From: Ophiobolus disseminans
Taxonomy: Eukaryota; Ascomycota; Dothideomycetes; Pleosporales; Phaeosphaeriaceae
DNA length: 64,000 nucleotides
Assembly (NCBI GenBank): GCA_010093685.1
Contig: MU006231.1
Location: 1,040,428-1,104,427 of the forward strand
Reading direction: 5' to 3'
This document shows, piece after piece, positions 1-10,488 of the stretch; within the stretch, counting starts at the first letter, position 1, and each line of letters starts with the position of its first letter. A program made the translations under genes and the position numbers. Under the pieces are notes generated by a model. That model did not search any database. It had not been told where the DNA came from and worked only from the letters and a program-made list of their open reading frames with translations.

Positions 1-265
1 GTCGCAGAATGCTGGTTGGTCAGTCCGCACACGCCCTCAACTTCTTACGAAACGTGTCAGTATGGTACTCTTGCAGAAATTTCAGAGTCCTGGTGCGCTC
101 TAAATAGTAGACTGCAAAAGTCACAATAATATTGCCTAGGTGGGGATCGGGAACATGGGACCAAACTTTCTTCCAATTCCGTCACTGGTGAGTGACCTTG
201 CGATCGGGTTTTGGCTAGAATTTGCCACTACGTCGTAGTCGCAGACTCTTACGGCACTTATTTGC
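1..265. other. upstream region of Zn2Cys6 gene
   Basis: I see no coding feature here. It presumably holds the promoter and 5' leader of the regulator starting at 266. The gene could begin further left, since no strong TATA or start context fixes its 5' end. Confidence 0.4.
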
Positions 266-2466
266 GTGGCAACGTCAAAATCTAACTTATGCAATCAGCC
301 GCTGCTTGGTCGACAAAGAAGCCGGAAATCCACTAATAAACCCGCCAATCTGCGTCCAAAAAGACAGAAGACTCAGGCAACGGACAAATCATTGGAAAAG
401 AGCTTGGTGTCTGGTCTGCATCGTACGACAAGTTCGCCATTGCTCAGAACTAGTAACAACCATGGTGGCGATAGTCGAAGTGGTACCACTTTATTACCTG
501 CAACAAATGGCCCCGACTTCTTGTCAACATCTCACGCAGATCCTTTTGCGAACCTTCCGATGAATGCGCAAGCGGCGGCAGACTCAGATGAACTACCACC
601 ATATCTTGGGGACGACTTGTTCGACTTCGAACTGTCATCGTATGCCGAAGCCTTCCCTGGTGAAGACTTGACTGCACCCGCATTCACAACAATGGACTCC
701 ATATTTGATGATGGCCTAAACTTCGACTTTGGAACCACACTCCAGGACTATGAGATTGTAGGAAGTCAATCAAATTCTAGGGGCAGTTCCTCAACTTCGT
801 TAGTGCCTCGAGCGTCACTGGTCCATCAATCGTCATCAGGAAGTTCCGGATGGACAAGTACCGGTGGTTTTTGCACACCTATCGAGATTGAGGTCGAGAA
901 CGAGTACGAGGAGGAAGACAACACAGCGGTCGAGGCACAAGAGATTGATGACTTACTGATCGTGACTCAGGGAAAGCGAAAGCGAGGGTCATTAAATGCT
1001 AAGGACCGAGAGGATGCAGCGAAGACCCGGCAAATGAAAGCATGTGTTCGCTGTAGAGCACAAAAGATCAAGGTATCTCTATAACCATGGTTCTCGAATC
1101 CACTAATTAGGAGCGCAGTGTCGATATGACGAAAACGACCCCGAAGGTCCGTGTACACCATGCAAGATAGCTACGCAGACTGTCCACAAAATTCCGTGCT
1201 TACGCTACAAATTGATCGACTTCACCATATACCGTCCGTGGCAAACAGGATATACAGCACGATGGCAGAAGCTAGAAATGAAGAATGTTACGCAATGGGC
1301 ATCACCGGAAGTCCGGCTTTTCACAATTCGTGCCAGCGTATTTCCCGGTTACAAGATAACAGTAAAGCACCGAGCTTTCATACCTATCGAAGGCGACAAG
1401 ATGGAGCGAAAATGGATGGACGGCAAGCAAAAGAAGTCGATCAAGATTCCGCCGTATGCAATTCTTGACATGGAGGAAGCAGCACGAGACTTTCGAAAGA
1501 TTATCGACGAGACGGCATTTGAGCATATTGACGAGTACTTGGAGTCCAAGCATACTGACGAGTTTGTGAAAGCTACGTATGACATGGCCAAACAGCATTC
1601 GCGAAGAGCCCCAGTAAGTATTTCCACTTAGATAATTGTACTCGCTGATTTGTCTTAGGCTGATGAGGAACGTATTCTGTTGCAAAACCTTTTCCGCATG
1701 TGGTTTGCGATCATGATAACCACCGAGACTGCGTGGCTCGAAGGTCCCGATACAGAAGACCTTCGGCCGGTAGAGTCTTCGTACCCGCTCGCCCCAGGGC
1801 GCGTCCTCCGACCTCCCGTGTCGATAGAACAATGGGACTTCCTCACCACGCTGAGGGTCATTATACCTTTAAGAAGGAAGGTTCTGGATGATCTTCAACG
1901 ACTCATCTTGTCGAACAAGCCGCAGGCGTTTACGACCATATATCTATGCACTTTCGTGCTGCTGCATTTGTGTTCGATGTGGTCCGCGGATCGTTACCGA
2001 CATGCAAATAAGCATGATTCTCCGGTAAGATAAGGGTGTGAAATGACGAAGACATATCTGACCGAAATAGATTCGCTTTACACTTCCCAAATTCGTTGAG
2101 GAGGTCCATCACGGGGCGAATAACCTCCTTGCTCATTTCCATTATTACATTGGTGATATCCAACTTCTGGCAATCAACTGGAAGGAGCGACATAAAAGTC
2201 GACTTGCGCATCTTAGTACGCACGAAGTTGGGTACTACTACTTTGTCGCAGAGCTGCTGAAGGAGAAATCTCGTGGTAAGTTCCGGTTTGGAGTGACGAT
2301 AAGTTTCCCAATGACTGATGAATCATTAGTGCGTGCTATCAAGGCTGCCCATGACATAGATTTATACGAGGATGAATTATACTTTGTGTCGCAGATGTTC
2401 GAGACAAATTGGCGACCAAAGGATGGCTTCAGGTGTCCATTAGCGAACATCGATCTATGGCTTTGA
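266..2466 (+). CDS. Zn2Cys6-type transcription factor with mid-protein zinc cluster
   Basis: Five exons (266-1072, 1119-1613, 1659-2024, 2071-2275, 2330-2466) with introns of 46, 45, 46 and 54 nt give 669 aa. Splicing at 1072/1119 brings six cysteines together at about residues 260, 263, 270, 281, 284 and 296 (C-x2-C-x6-C-x10-C-x2-C-x11-C), a fungal binuclear zinc cluster. The basic run RCRAQKIKCR fits DNA binding. The cluster is unusual: it sits after about 260 acidic, Ser-rich, probably disordered residues rather than at the N terminus, and its last spacing is longer than the common 6-9. The C-terminal 370 residues are the usual uncharacterised helical region. The role is nuclear transcriptional regulation by family; targets are unknown. 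The first ATG of the open frame was chosen as start, which is not certain. Confidence 0.75.
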
Positions 2467-3150
2467 TCACATGTGGCGATATTCATTTGTACATCTCTCA
2501 CGCTCGTACGCGGTTTCAAGTTGTTCAACAATCTTTTTCAAACGGCGGCATCATTTCCAATGTGATGAATAAGCAACAGAAGGCCACAACCTGCCTAAGA
2601 ATGAAGCTGATGAATCAAAGCCGTTACATCTTACCATGAATACATGGACTAGGCTACCAAATTAGTATACCGGCTGCACACAAGACTTGGCAATTTAAGT
2701 ACAACCACGCTATTGGCCCATTCAAAAGAGGCTGTCCTGTGGCGCAGGCCAGCCAATGGCATGTTTGGATCAATATCGACGTTGTCCTTCACAAGGCTGC
2801 TGTAAAGGCGGGTCTACAAATTAGGTCATTAGTTACAAGATATTTGTGCTACTGTTTTTAACTTGTCAGCGTAGCGAGAACTGAGACATACGACAATCAG
2901 TTGGCTATAAACCCCCCGCCTCACTGGTACCAACCAGCAAAATGATACCATGCAACAACGAGCATCGTTGGGTGGAATGCCCTAGATATAACCGTCATTG
3001 GATTTCCAAAGCCTATATAAGCTCCCGACACTCACCAGACGTAAAAGTGTGTCGAACACCATCAGTGTACCAACCTCCAGAGCAGCACGATCTTTCAGCT
3101 TCCCTAAGCGATTCAGTAACGAGAAGACCACCTCTTTACCTTCTTCTTTC
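2467..3150. other. intergenic region
   Basis: No convincing gene. A TATA-like TATAAA near 2906 and a following ATG at 2942 suggest a plus-strand promoter and leader for the small frame ending at 3603. Confidence 0.3.
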
Positions 3151-3603
3151 GGTATGGATTCTCTGTTCGATTACATACAGGCTTGCCTCTCCTGTTTTAC
3201 GAGGACACTCCGTTTACTCCAAGATATCTGGCAAGTAAGCGAACAAGCGGAGCAAAACACGATGCCATGTGAAACTTCGACAGCTTCGTTGGACTCTTGG
3301 AATACAAGTGAGTTCGAAGCACCTTCCTACATCGAGCTCCTTCGAATTAATGGTGAATGTATCTTCGCCCCTGGCAACTCATATCTGACCAGACTAGAGG
3401 ATCTCCGGTTTGCGTGTGGCTGGCCATCTATCAACGATCGGTCTGCATCTACAGAGGCGACGTGTGTGTCAGCGTCAGAATTGGGTGGCTGGGACAGGGC
3501 GTCTAGTGCTCACGAATCCTCTCTCACGACAACTTCTTCTCTGACTTGTCTGTTCTCATCCGAAGACGTGGAAGACTCAGAAGACACTGCGGATACGTAC
3601 TAG
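3151..3603 (+). CDS. hypothetical small protein
   Basis: An open frame runs from 2998 to 3603, but its first codon there is TTG. The first in-frame ATG is at 3151, giving 150 aa ending in TAG. The sequence is Ser/Thr-rich with an acidic C-terminal tail (EDVEDSEDTADTY) and one mildly hydrophobic helix near the start. I do not recognise the family. The open frame upstream of 3151 is rich in basic and Ser residues, so an N-terminal exon joined by a short intron is possible. It could also be a chance frame. Confidence 0.35.
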   Translation, partial: GMDSLFDYIQACLSCFTRTLRLLQDIWQVSEQAEQNTMPCETSTASLDSWNTSEFEAPSYIELLRINGECIFAPGNSYLTRLEDLRFACGWPSINDRSASTEATCVSASELGGWDRASSAHESSLTTTSSLTCLFSSEDVEDSEDTADTY

Positions 3604-4236
3604 AGCTTGCTATTATGATAAGCGCAGCAATAATTCATGAGGTTATTCAGTATCTGGGCTACTGGGAGGAACATTCACTTAGTATGCACGTCCTTCGAAA
3701 TAGTGGTGCACCCAAGATCCTCTCTTCGTTGTAGCTAATATCCAATTACTAACAACATTACTGTTCTTCCCATTCCCCAAAGTAAAAGTTTGCTCCTCAT
3801 CATGGAAGGCTTGCACTGACAACGAATGCGCAAGGTCACCCTTTTGCACACGACCTTATGTCTGTGCAGCATAATCACGTGCCACAAACGCTGTCGGGAT
3901 CGGATGAGACGATGCTCCTCATACAATTGGTGAGTACCTGCGAGAGGCGCCTTTGGCACAAAGACGTAAATGCATGGAGTTGTACGCAGAGATTCCGACC
4001 GAGAAGGCTCAAGAAGGGCACTAGAATTCGAAGCATCGCATATCAGATATTGCCGGTGATTCACTGAGATGTGATATCCAGCCTTGAGTAAATATACTGA
4101 ACCTCTACTGCAGCAAGAAGAATGACGTGAGATCGAATGCGAGACTCGAACATGAAAGGCTATTGTTCTTTAACATAAGTACGGCACACCGTAAATTAGT
4201 GTGGTTTGAAGACTCGTTCATGTTAGATACATGCAC
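3604..4236. other. intergenic region downstream of HET gene
   Basis: Short frames exist on both strands, without family resemblance or splice support. It probably contains the 3' UTR of the minus-strand HET-domain gene. Confidence 0.35.
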
Positions 4237-6348
4237 CTAACCAAGCCAAAAGGTCTTTTTCACACTTCCATTTAGCCAGCTGGGCTCATACTCCTCCCAA
4301 CAAATACCTCTAAGCCATACTTCGTCGATCGTGCGCACGGTTCCCTCAGTGTCTCTTCGTACTGCCAGACACTTTTCGCTGCCTTCTGCTGCACCTGGGC
4401 CTTTCGGGTAGACTACGCATCCTATACGTTGGTAATGTGATCCATAGTCTTGGAGCAGTAGGATAATACAGCGGGACTCGTCCTTCCTCCACCATCTGGG
4501 GCCTCCCATCAGAAATGCACAGATGACGGATTTGCGCTCATTTTCCGGTGGCGGCTCAGAATCCCACAGAGGTGGGATGCACACATCAAAGGCGTGGTGT
4601 TGATCGTTCTCTTTACTCGACCATGGGAAAACAACGTATGCCATCCCTCGGTGTTGCGGATTCGTTTGACTGTCTTTTCGGTAATCCAACTCAATGAGAG
4701 ATAGTTGGGCAGTTGAAGCCGTGATCTGCAGCCATAACGATGCTTGTGTTAACAGCTTGCTGGTAGTGCGATCGGCTACAACCGTGTTCGTGTTCTTGAA
4801 GCTGCTGGGTAAACGGATGCGAATTTTTGAGTCCAACGGGGCCACGGGTTGATTATGCCCATAGAAGCGTGCAGGGCCTTTCCACCCCAAAGGCGACCAA
4901 CTTGGGAAACTAGGCCTGCGATGGACAGGAAAGGGATGGAACCAATGGAGTGCAATCTGCAACCTTGAAGATTTCTTGCCTGTCGCGTCAGGCTGAGAGC
5001 TGATAGCTAAAGGCAGGCCCCATACTTGACGGATCGGGTGAAGCGTGTTTAGCGCACCCGCGATGGCGTTGACGGCGTCAGAATCGTAGCTAAGAGTGCG
5101 CTTTGTGTACTCTTCTAGGAGCGCCATGGCAGATCCCAGTTGACCTGTATGCTTCGTTAAGTCGCTCCTTTGTGGTAATGAATCGCCAAAGTCTCCTAGT
5201 TGGTGCCGCTCAATGGGAAGGTTTCCATCAACTCCTGCCTCTGGCTGCGCAAAGTCATTACATATAAACACCATCTGGTCATCCGTGAAATAAAGCCGTC
5301 GTCTTGACAGATAGCTCTCTTGGAAGGTCCACCCTCGTGAGGCCCAGATTGAGTTGTGTATCTCTCCGATACCATCGGTCCGGTGACGAACGAACGTAAG
5401 CGGACCTAGACATTCGTAATTTGGAGAAACTGGTCGCTTCAAAGAGACACCTGGTAGTCCTTTTGATGGAGTTTTCCCGGAAGCTGCGATGATTGTCAGA
5501 TCCGCGGATGCATAGATAGCGCCCATTTGCTGGATTTGACAGTGCTTGTCCTCTGCAGCAGTTTGGTCGATGCACTGAGAGGTCAGTGTGAGCTCTCAAT
5601 GGCCTTTACACCTACTTACATATCTGTCAACCCAGAGATAGCGATACTGCAACTCCGTAGCGACAGTCAGGCTGTCGACTATAGTTCGAGGAAGCTTTGA
5701 TGGCAATCCAGAATCGCCGACGTCCTCGATCTCTGCTGGTTGACCCCAGACATAAGAAAGAGCCACATAGGTACAGCCTGGTTGTGCGCTAATGACTCGG
5801 CGCTTCCGGCAATCGATGACCTTGAAGGTACCAAGTGAGTTCCCTGGCTTTTGAATGCACTCTTTGTGCGTTATGCAGTCTTCGTTCAGCCCTTTGTTGC
5901 AACATCGAATCCAATGTTTGACCACTCTGAAATCAACCAGCTCTGAAACCAGCTCTGGCAACGTTGCCGCCAGCGCTTCGGGGTTCGAAGGGATCACGGT
6001 GAGGATTGGCAAATTGAGTCCGGAGTAATTGCGACCCTCAACTACAGGCTCCAGACATATGGTTCCATTACTCTGTTTCCCAGCAGACCGATCAATTATC
6101 CAAGTGAGTCTATGGGAGGTGTCCCTGAACCGATACAGCGGGACAGATCCTGCGATCAGTTGACAGATCCTACACGGTGAATCTGCGAGTTTTGAAGCTG
6201 TTACGTCTCTGGAGAGCAGCTCACGCGATGATTCTAAACCATCCGTTGGTATCTTAGAGCACCAATCACATAAGTTGTAAGTTTCGGACCACCACGTAGG
6301 CCGCCCTAGCTTCGTCAACGGCAGCGCATCTCCTTGCTCCGTGCGCAT
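4237..6348 (-). CDS. HET-domain (heterokaryon incompatibility) protein
   Basis: Two exons on the minus strand (6348-5620 and 5574-4237) joined across a 45-nt intron (GTAAGT donor, CTCAG acceptor) give 688 aa. The HET block is clear: YVALSYVWG, then LPRTIVDSL, then RYLWVDRY spliced directly to CIDQ, followed by QQMGAIYASADLTIIAASG. The intron falls exactly inside this signature, and the joined version restores it, which supports the model. An N-terminal zinc-ribbon-like stretch (CDWC...CRIC) precedes the domain. HET proteins drive vegetative incompatibility and cell death after fusion of unlike hyphae. The partner locus is unknown. It is intact, with no frame breaks. Confidence 0.88.
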
Positions 6349-6678
6349 CGTCTAGGCCAGATTACGTCAAGCAGAGAGGTCGATGAGAAATGTCGCTTGA
6401 TGCTATAACTATACAAGGGACTGGTGTGGGCTGGATCAGATAGTTGTTGGTGCGAACATGAAGAGCGAGGGGGTTGAAGTGGCTGCCTAAAAGGCAGGTG
6501 ACTTCGGGACGCTAGTGAACAAGCATTGCGCTAATTGGGTTAGTCCCAAAACATCATCTAACAGACTCGGGCTTCACAGCTCGCTGGTTGCATCCACACT
6601 TTTAAAATACGAAGATTGCGGTCTAGACAGTTAGGAGGTATATATATCATTTGTTACACTATGCCCTAACTTTAATAT
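6349..6678. other. intergenic region, HET promoter
   Basis: This contains the promoter of the minus-strand HET gene and the 3' flank of the MITE-broken gene. An AT-rich TATATATA tract sits near 6640. Nothing else seen. Confidence 0.35.
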
Positions 6679-7959
6679 TTAGAACTCCTCAGGCATGACG
6701 CAAATAACTTCACCGGCGACATCGTCGCACTCCTGTTTCACTTGGTTACACTCAAGATCGAATTCATCTCCATCCACGTCCCCATTCAATTCTAGAAGAT
6801 CCACTTCTGTTTCTTCCTCGTGGATGCGCTTCAGCTCGTTATTGAACAACGCTCCCTTGTCGTACTGTCTATGCGCTTTCACACCACCTTTCCTCCTCAC
6901 TTTAATCCCGCGCACTCTATACGCAAACACGAATTCAGCGGCTCGTGAGCTATTCTCGGTAGTTGCGCTTTTTCGTTTCCATTTCCCTTCCGGTCCAACA
7001 GAGATAGGTATACCAGCCCATGCAGTTGCATGAACAGTTCTCAACATGGATGGATTTTCCATTGTATCCATCCATGGTCCATCCATTCCATCTAATCCGT
7101 GGAATTCCACGGATAACATGGAATGGGCTAAGCTTTTAAGATTATCAGCACTAGCTCAGCTGGTAATAGTTTAGGCTTCTTGCCACCCGCACTGCTTAAT
7201 TTCAGTGTCAATATTAGTTCTGAAGCCGGAAAGGCATCACCTCTGCGGGGACATTAGTTGATCATTTCACACCTGAATTTGATGAGGCAGCTGCACTGGC
7301 TTGGGATTATCCTAAACCTTAACCACATCATGTGCTTAACCAATTTAGCCTTAGTGTTTGCCTACTCCAGTTAGCACTGGAATTTCATGGATTGAATGGA
7401 AATCCATGGATTTGCTCCATCTGGAATGGAACTCCATCCATGTCGAGCGCTGAGCATGAACGTATATGCCCTTCTCCTCGAGACTTTCGCGGAATGTTGT
7501 AGTGGATGGTGCGATCATGACCCCTGTGATCATGTAGATCTTCTCCCTGAACATGTGCGTAGTGATGTAGTTCCGCACGTCATCGTGACTGACCGCCTCC
7601 GCAAGGAAGGTGTCACTCGGGTAGAAGCTCATTGTTGTCATACTATCTGCTGTCCAGCTCTGTGTTGTTTCCTTATCGAGTTTCACAGTGACATCCACCC
7701 CAGCGCCAAGGACCATCTCAAGAAAGCAGCTCCATACGCCGTAGCGCGAAGATGTTTTATTGTGGTGGGAGCCGCTCCACTTGTATTCGGTGAATGTCGA
7801 GACATTTTTCGTCGTTGCTAAGTTTGGTCCATGGAGGGGTTCATCGGGCTGCATGGGTGAAGTGATAATGGCGCCGAGGCGGATGGGACCACTTGGTGGG
7901 TAGGGGCGTGGCGGGGTGAGGAAGTACGTCGGCTTGTAAGAGGATATTTCGAGGTTCTC
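6679..7959 (-). pseudogene. gene of unknown function disrupted by a hAT-like MITE
   Basis: Minus-strand coding runs 7959 to 7453, is interrupted by the MITE at 7035-7452, and resumes from 7034 to the stop at 6679. The element plus one target duplication is 426 bp, a multiple of three, and both halves are in one frame; with the insertion the frame stops inside the element at 7351. The left half has KIYMITGVMIA and the right half EFVFAYRVRG and YDKGALF, with a Pro-rich start and an acidic tail. I recall similar uncharacterised proteins in fungi but cannot name a function. The 5' exon is unresolved: a CTAG acceptor at 7961-7960 opens the visible frame, and no convincing ATG exon is found before it. 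A second MITE lies upstream at 8235. Probably inactivated in this strain. Confidence 0.6.
7035..7452 (-). mobile_element. hAT-like MITE, copy A (418 bp)
   Basis: Non-coding element with imperfect terminal inverted repeats beginning CAG (CAGYKCTYRACATGGATG in consensus). It is flanked by 8-bp direct repeats TGCATGAA (7027-7034) and AGCATGAA (7453-7460), matching at 7 of 8 positions. The 8-bp duplication and CAG termini indicate the hAT superfamily. It is too short to encode a transposase and has no frame for one. It is inverted relative to copy B, and differences between the copies are mostly C/T and G/A transitions. It interrupts a minus-strand gene. Confidence 0.82.
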
Positions 7960-8234
7960 CTAGTCTCTCAGTCAAGTATTAAAAGGCCAAGGCAGAGGAG
8001 CAATGGAATGGCATAGCAGCGGCAATGTTGAGGCCTTGTTGAGACGTGTCAGGCGCTCAAAGGCGCGTATGCTCGGAAGTACAACAGCCCAGACTTGTAA
8101 CGGAGTACAAGTATACAAAGTCTTCACCGGTCAACAGTAGAGAAGTGAGTCTCGTGGAGACACCGATGGCATGCGTCAATCGTGGTGCGTATCTTAACAA
8201 ATTAATGTTGCAGGTATCTCTCTCGCGCTGTGCG
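7453..8234. other. segment between inverted MITE copies
   Basis: Contains the 5' half of the broken gene (7959-7453, minus) and about 275 bp of unresolved upstream sequence with several short frames, none convincing. Because the flanking elements are inverted, a transcript crossing the whole interval could fold back with this segment as the loop. Confidence 0.4.
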
Positions 8235-8682
8235 CAGCGCTCGACATGGATGAAGTTCCATTCCAGATGGAGCAAATCCATGGATTTCCATTAGATCCAT
8301 AGAATTCCAGCGCTAACCGGAGTAGGCAAACACTAAGACTAAGCTGGTTAAGCGCATGACATGGTTAAGGTTTAGGATAATCCTAAGCCAGCGCAGCTAC
8401 CTCATCAAATTCAGGTGTGAAATAGTTGACTAATGTCCCCGCAGAGATGACGCCTTTCTGGCTTCAGAACTAATATTGACCTTGAATTTAAGCAGTGCGG
8501 GGCGGCAAGAACCCTAAACCATTACCAGCTGAGCTAGTGCTGATAATCTTAAAAGCTTAGCCCATTCCATGTTATCCATGGAATTCTATGGATAAGATGG
8601 AATGGATGGATCATGGATGGATACAATGGAATGGATGGATCATGGATGGATACAATGGAAGATACATCCATGTCAAGCGCTG
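8235..8682 (+). mobile_element. hAT-like MITE, copy B (448 bp)
   Basis: Same family as copy A in opposite orientation. Terminal inverted repeats CAGCGCTCGACATGGATG at the left and its near-perfect complement at the right. Flanking 8-bp repeats GCTGTGCG (8227-8234) and ACTGTGCG (8683-8690) differ by one transition. The right subterminal region carries two tandem copies of a 29-bp GGATGG-rich unit (about 8598-8658), which accounts for most of the extra length relative to copy A. Confidence 0.82.
8598..8658. repeat. 29-bp tandem duplication inside MITE B
   Basis: The unit around ATGGAATGGATGGATCATGG recurs once directly adjacent with no visible change. Copy A has only one comparable unit, so the duplication arose within copy B. 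Confidence 0.7.
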
Positions 8683-8804
8683 ACTGTGCGGAACGTCCTT
8701 TGTCACGGTTTGAGGTGTCTCCTGCCTCACCTGCAATTGCACCTCGCTTGTATGGTAGCGAGTTGCAACTACCTACATTGAACTAGCGCTGCCCACAGCC
8801 ACAC

Positions 8805-8916
8805 ACCTATATATACAGTTTGTAGCTTCACTCAATACAACCTCAGTTCAATCCTTCAATTCTTCCTGTATATGCGCTGTTCTCACATCGCGACATCCTT
8901 CACCATAAACATGTAA
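8805..8916 (+). promoter_or_regulatory. promoter-like segment without a clear gene
   Basis: CCTATATATACAG near 8806-8818 is followed by a C/T- and A-rich leader and an ATG in favourable context at 8911. That ATG is followed at once by TAA, and the same bases form a strong donor (ATGTAAGT). No convincing product follows, and the membrane-protein gene ends on the other strand at 8958. It may be the remnant of a small gene, or drive a non-coding transcript. The TATA-like core is nearly symmetrical, so the direction is not certain. Confidence 0.3.
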
Positions 8917-8957
8917 GTTTGGGAATTCTTAGTCGCGGATGGCACACGTTGAGAAAG

Positions 8958-9831
8958 TTAGCTCAAAAGGGTGCTGTTGTCTTCCTCTTCATTTGTGGCG
9001 TGGGCCGATGTGTCTTCGGCATTGGTGACTGGGAACAAAGGACCAATACGCTCACACATTCTTTAGCTCAAGCAGTAGAATAAAATAACATGAACGTACC
9101 TTGAGCCGTGTTGGCACAAACACTGTCGGGGTCCGGTTTGAAAAATTTGCCCACACGTGTGGTTGCATCCGTCGTGGAGGCAATGGCTTTGGTATGACGA
9201 GCGCCGGCCTCTTCTTTGTGCTCTGTGTGTCTCCCATGCTTGTAGGAACGACCTGAGGAGCAACTGCAAGCGAATTGCTGCTTGGACCTGTGGGATCTTG
9301 GGGCGCGGGCCGGACCACAACCAGGACATGCGAGGGATGTGTACGGCGAACTTGAGGTAGCGGAAACGGCTGTAGAGGGGCAGGGTGCATGATGGCTGTT
9401 GTCGGTGCCAGTGCTAATGCTGTGACTGGCGCTGATTCTAATGCCGCTACGGGCACTGATGTGTGCGCCGCTGTTATTCGAGGTTGTGGCTCGTGGTTGT
9501 ATGTACGAACAGGCTGAGGCCGACCGGGAAGGGCAGATAGCGGGGCCACGATGGAGACGCGCGAAACTGACGAGGACGAGGACGAGAGAGAGGGAGGATA
9601 AACAGGCATGTGACGCAACGGCGCTCGGATACGTGGAGGATTTCGTGTTGTAGGATCTCTCCTACTATGGCGTTTGGTCTTCGTTCGGCAGCAACATCCT
9701 ACATATAGGAGAATGAGTACAATAAGGCCAACAAGCGATCCAACAATAGCTCCTCCCGTGGCGCTATTTGATGGCTCTCGATCATCAAATTCGAAGTTGC
9801 ATGAGGGCTCTCTCGTGAAGAATATGTCCGA
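8958..9831 (-). CDS. single-pass membrane protein, N-terminal exon(s) unresolved
   Basis: Two 3' exons are clear on the minus strand: an open block from at most 9831 down to 9100, then a 49-nt intron (GTACGT donor, GTGAG acceptor) and a last exon 9050-8958 ending ...STLLS and TAA. The block contains a short acidic stretch, then one strong transmembrane helix (GAIVGSLVGLIVLILLYVG) followed by a CCC and basic stop-transfer segment. A long Pro/Ala/Ser-rich cytoplasmic tail follows. This layout resembles fungal surface sensors with a Ser/Cys-rich ectodomain, but the ectodomain is not recoverable: every frame at 9832-10260 has stops. The 5' part may have small exons or may be decayed. Confidence 0.55.
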
Positions 9832-10488
9832 TTATGTCGGTCCTTGAGGTGTGGGCGCTGTCGATCTCTGCTCGCAATCGACCACGAAGAGATACCCAAA
9901 GTTGCGACCGATGGTTGTTGCGTCTATGACGGCTCGAAACGTGTGATGATGGCCAAAGCGAGTATACAGAATGGTTGTATAGCATATCGATTAACAGCTT
10001 CTCAAGGCATCGACTTTGAAGAGTAGAATGACGATACAAAGTTGCCAAGGCACCAGTTGCCAATAGTTGACCTGCACTACGGAAGGTCCAGACTGCTTAG
10101 TAAAGCGCAATGGATCGAGCATCATGCCGTGTAGCTGCAGAGTTGCATGACACAAGTCGCGCCGTTGGGGAAGCTGCCCCTCTCGAAAGGTAACCTGTTT
10201 TTCAGCTATCTATCTTCTACTCGTGTCCCGACGCATTTCTCAACTGTGACATCAGTTTGTACCAAACCAGAAGGCATACGGAAGAGACGAGAGTGAGCTT
10301 CTCAAACGAGTTGCAGGCTGTGTCTTTGGTTATTGAATGGTAGCTCGTGCTCAAGCCGCGCAACGAACCATAGGCTAATCTTAGGAATATAGCAAACAAC
10401 GAGATCTCAAACCAGGGCATACTCCAACAAGCCTTATTCTGAGGACTAGAGTTGAAGGCGCCGGCATAAGGTCGGAGACACGTGCGTA
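9832..10488. other. unresolved 5' region of the membrane-protein gene
   Basis: Cysteine-containing minus-strand frames around 10060-10190 may be ectodomain fragments, but each carries stops and no consistent spliced model emerged. The right end should also hold the promoter of the plus-strand TPR-S8 gene. Confidence 0.3.

Noticed and set aside
8830..8850. GTTCAATCC resembling a tRNA B box
   Set aside because: No A box or cloverleaf at the required distance upstream.
9785..10063. 92-codon minus-strand frame considered as first exon of the membrane protein
   Set aside because: It is out of frame with the membrane helix and no donor/acceptor pair joins it convincingly.
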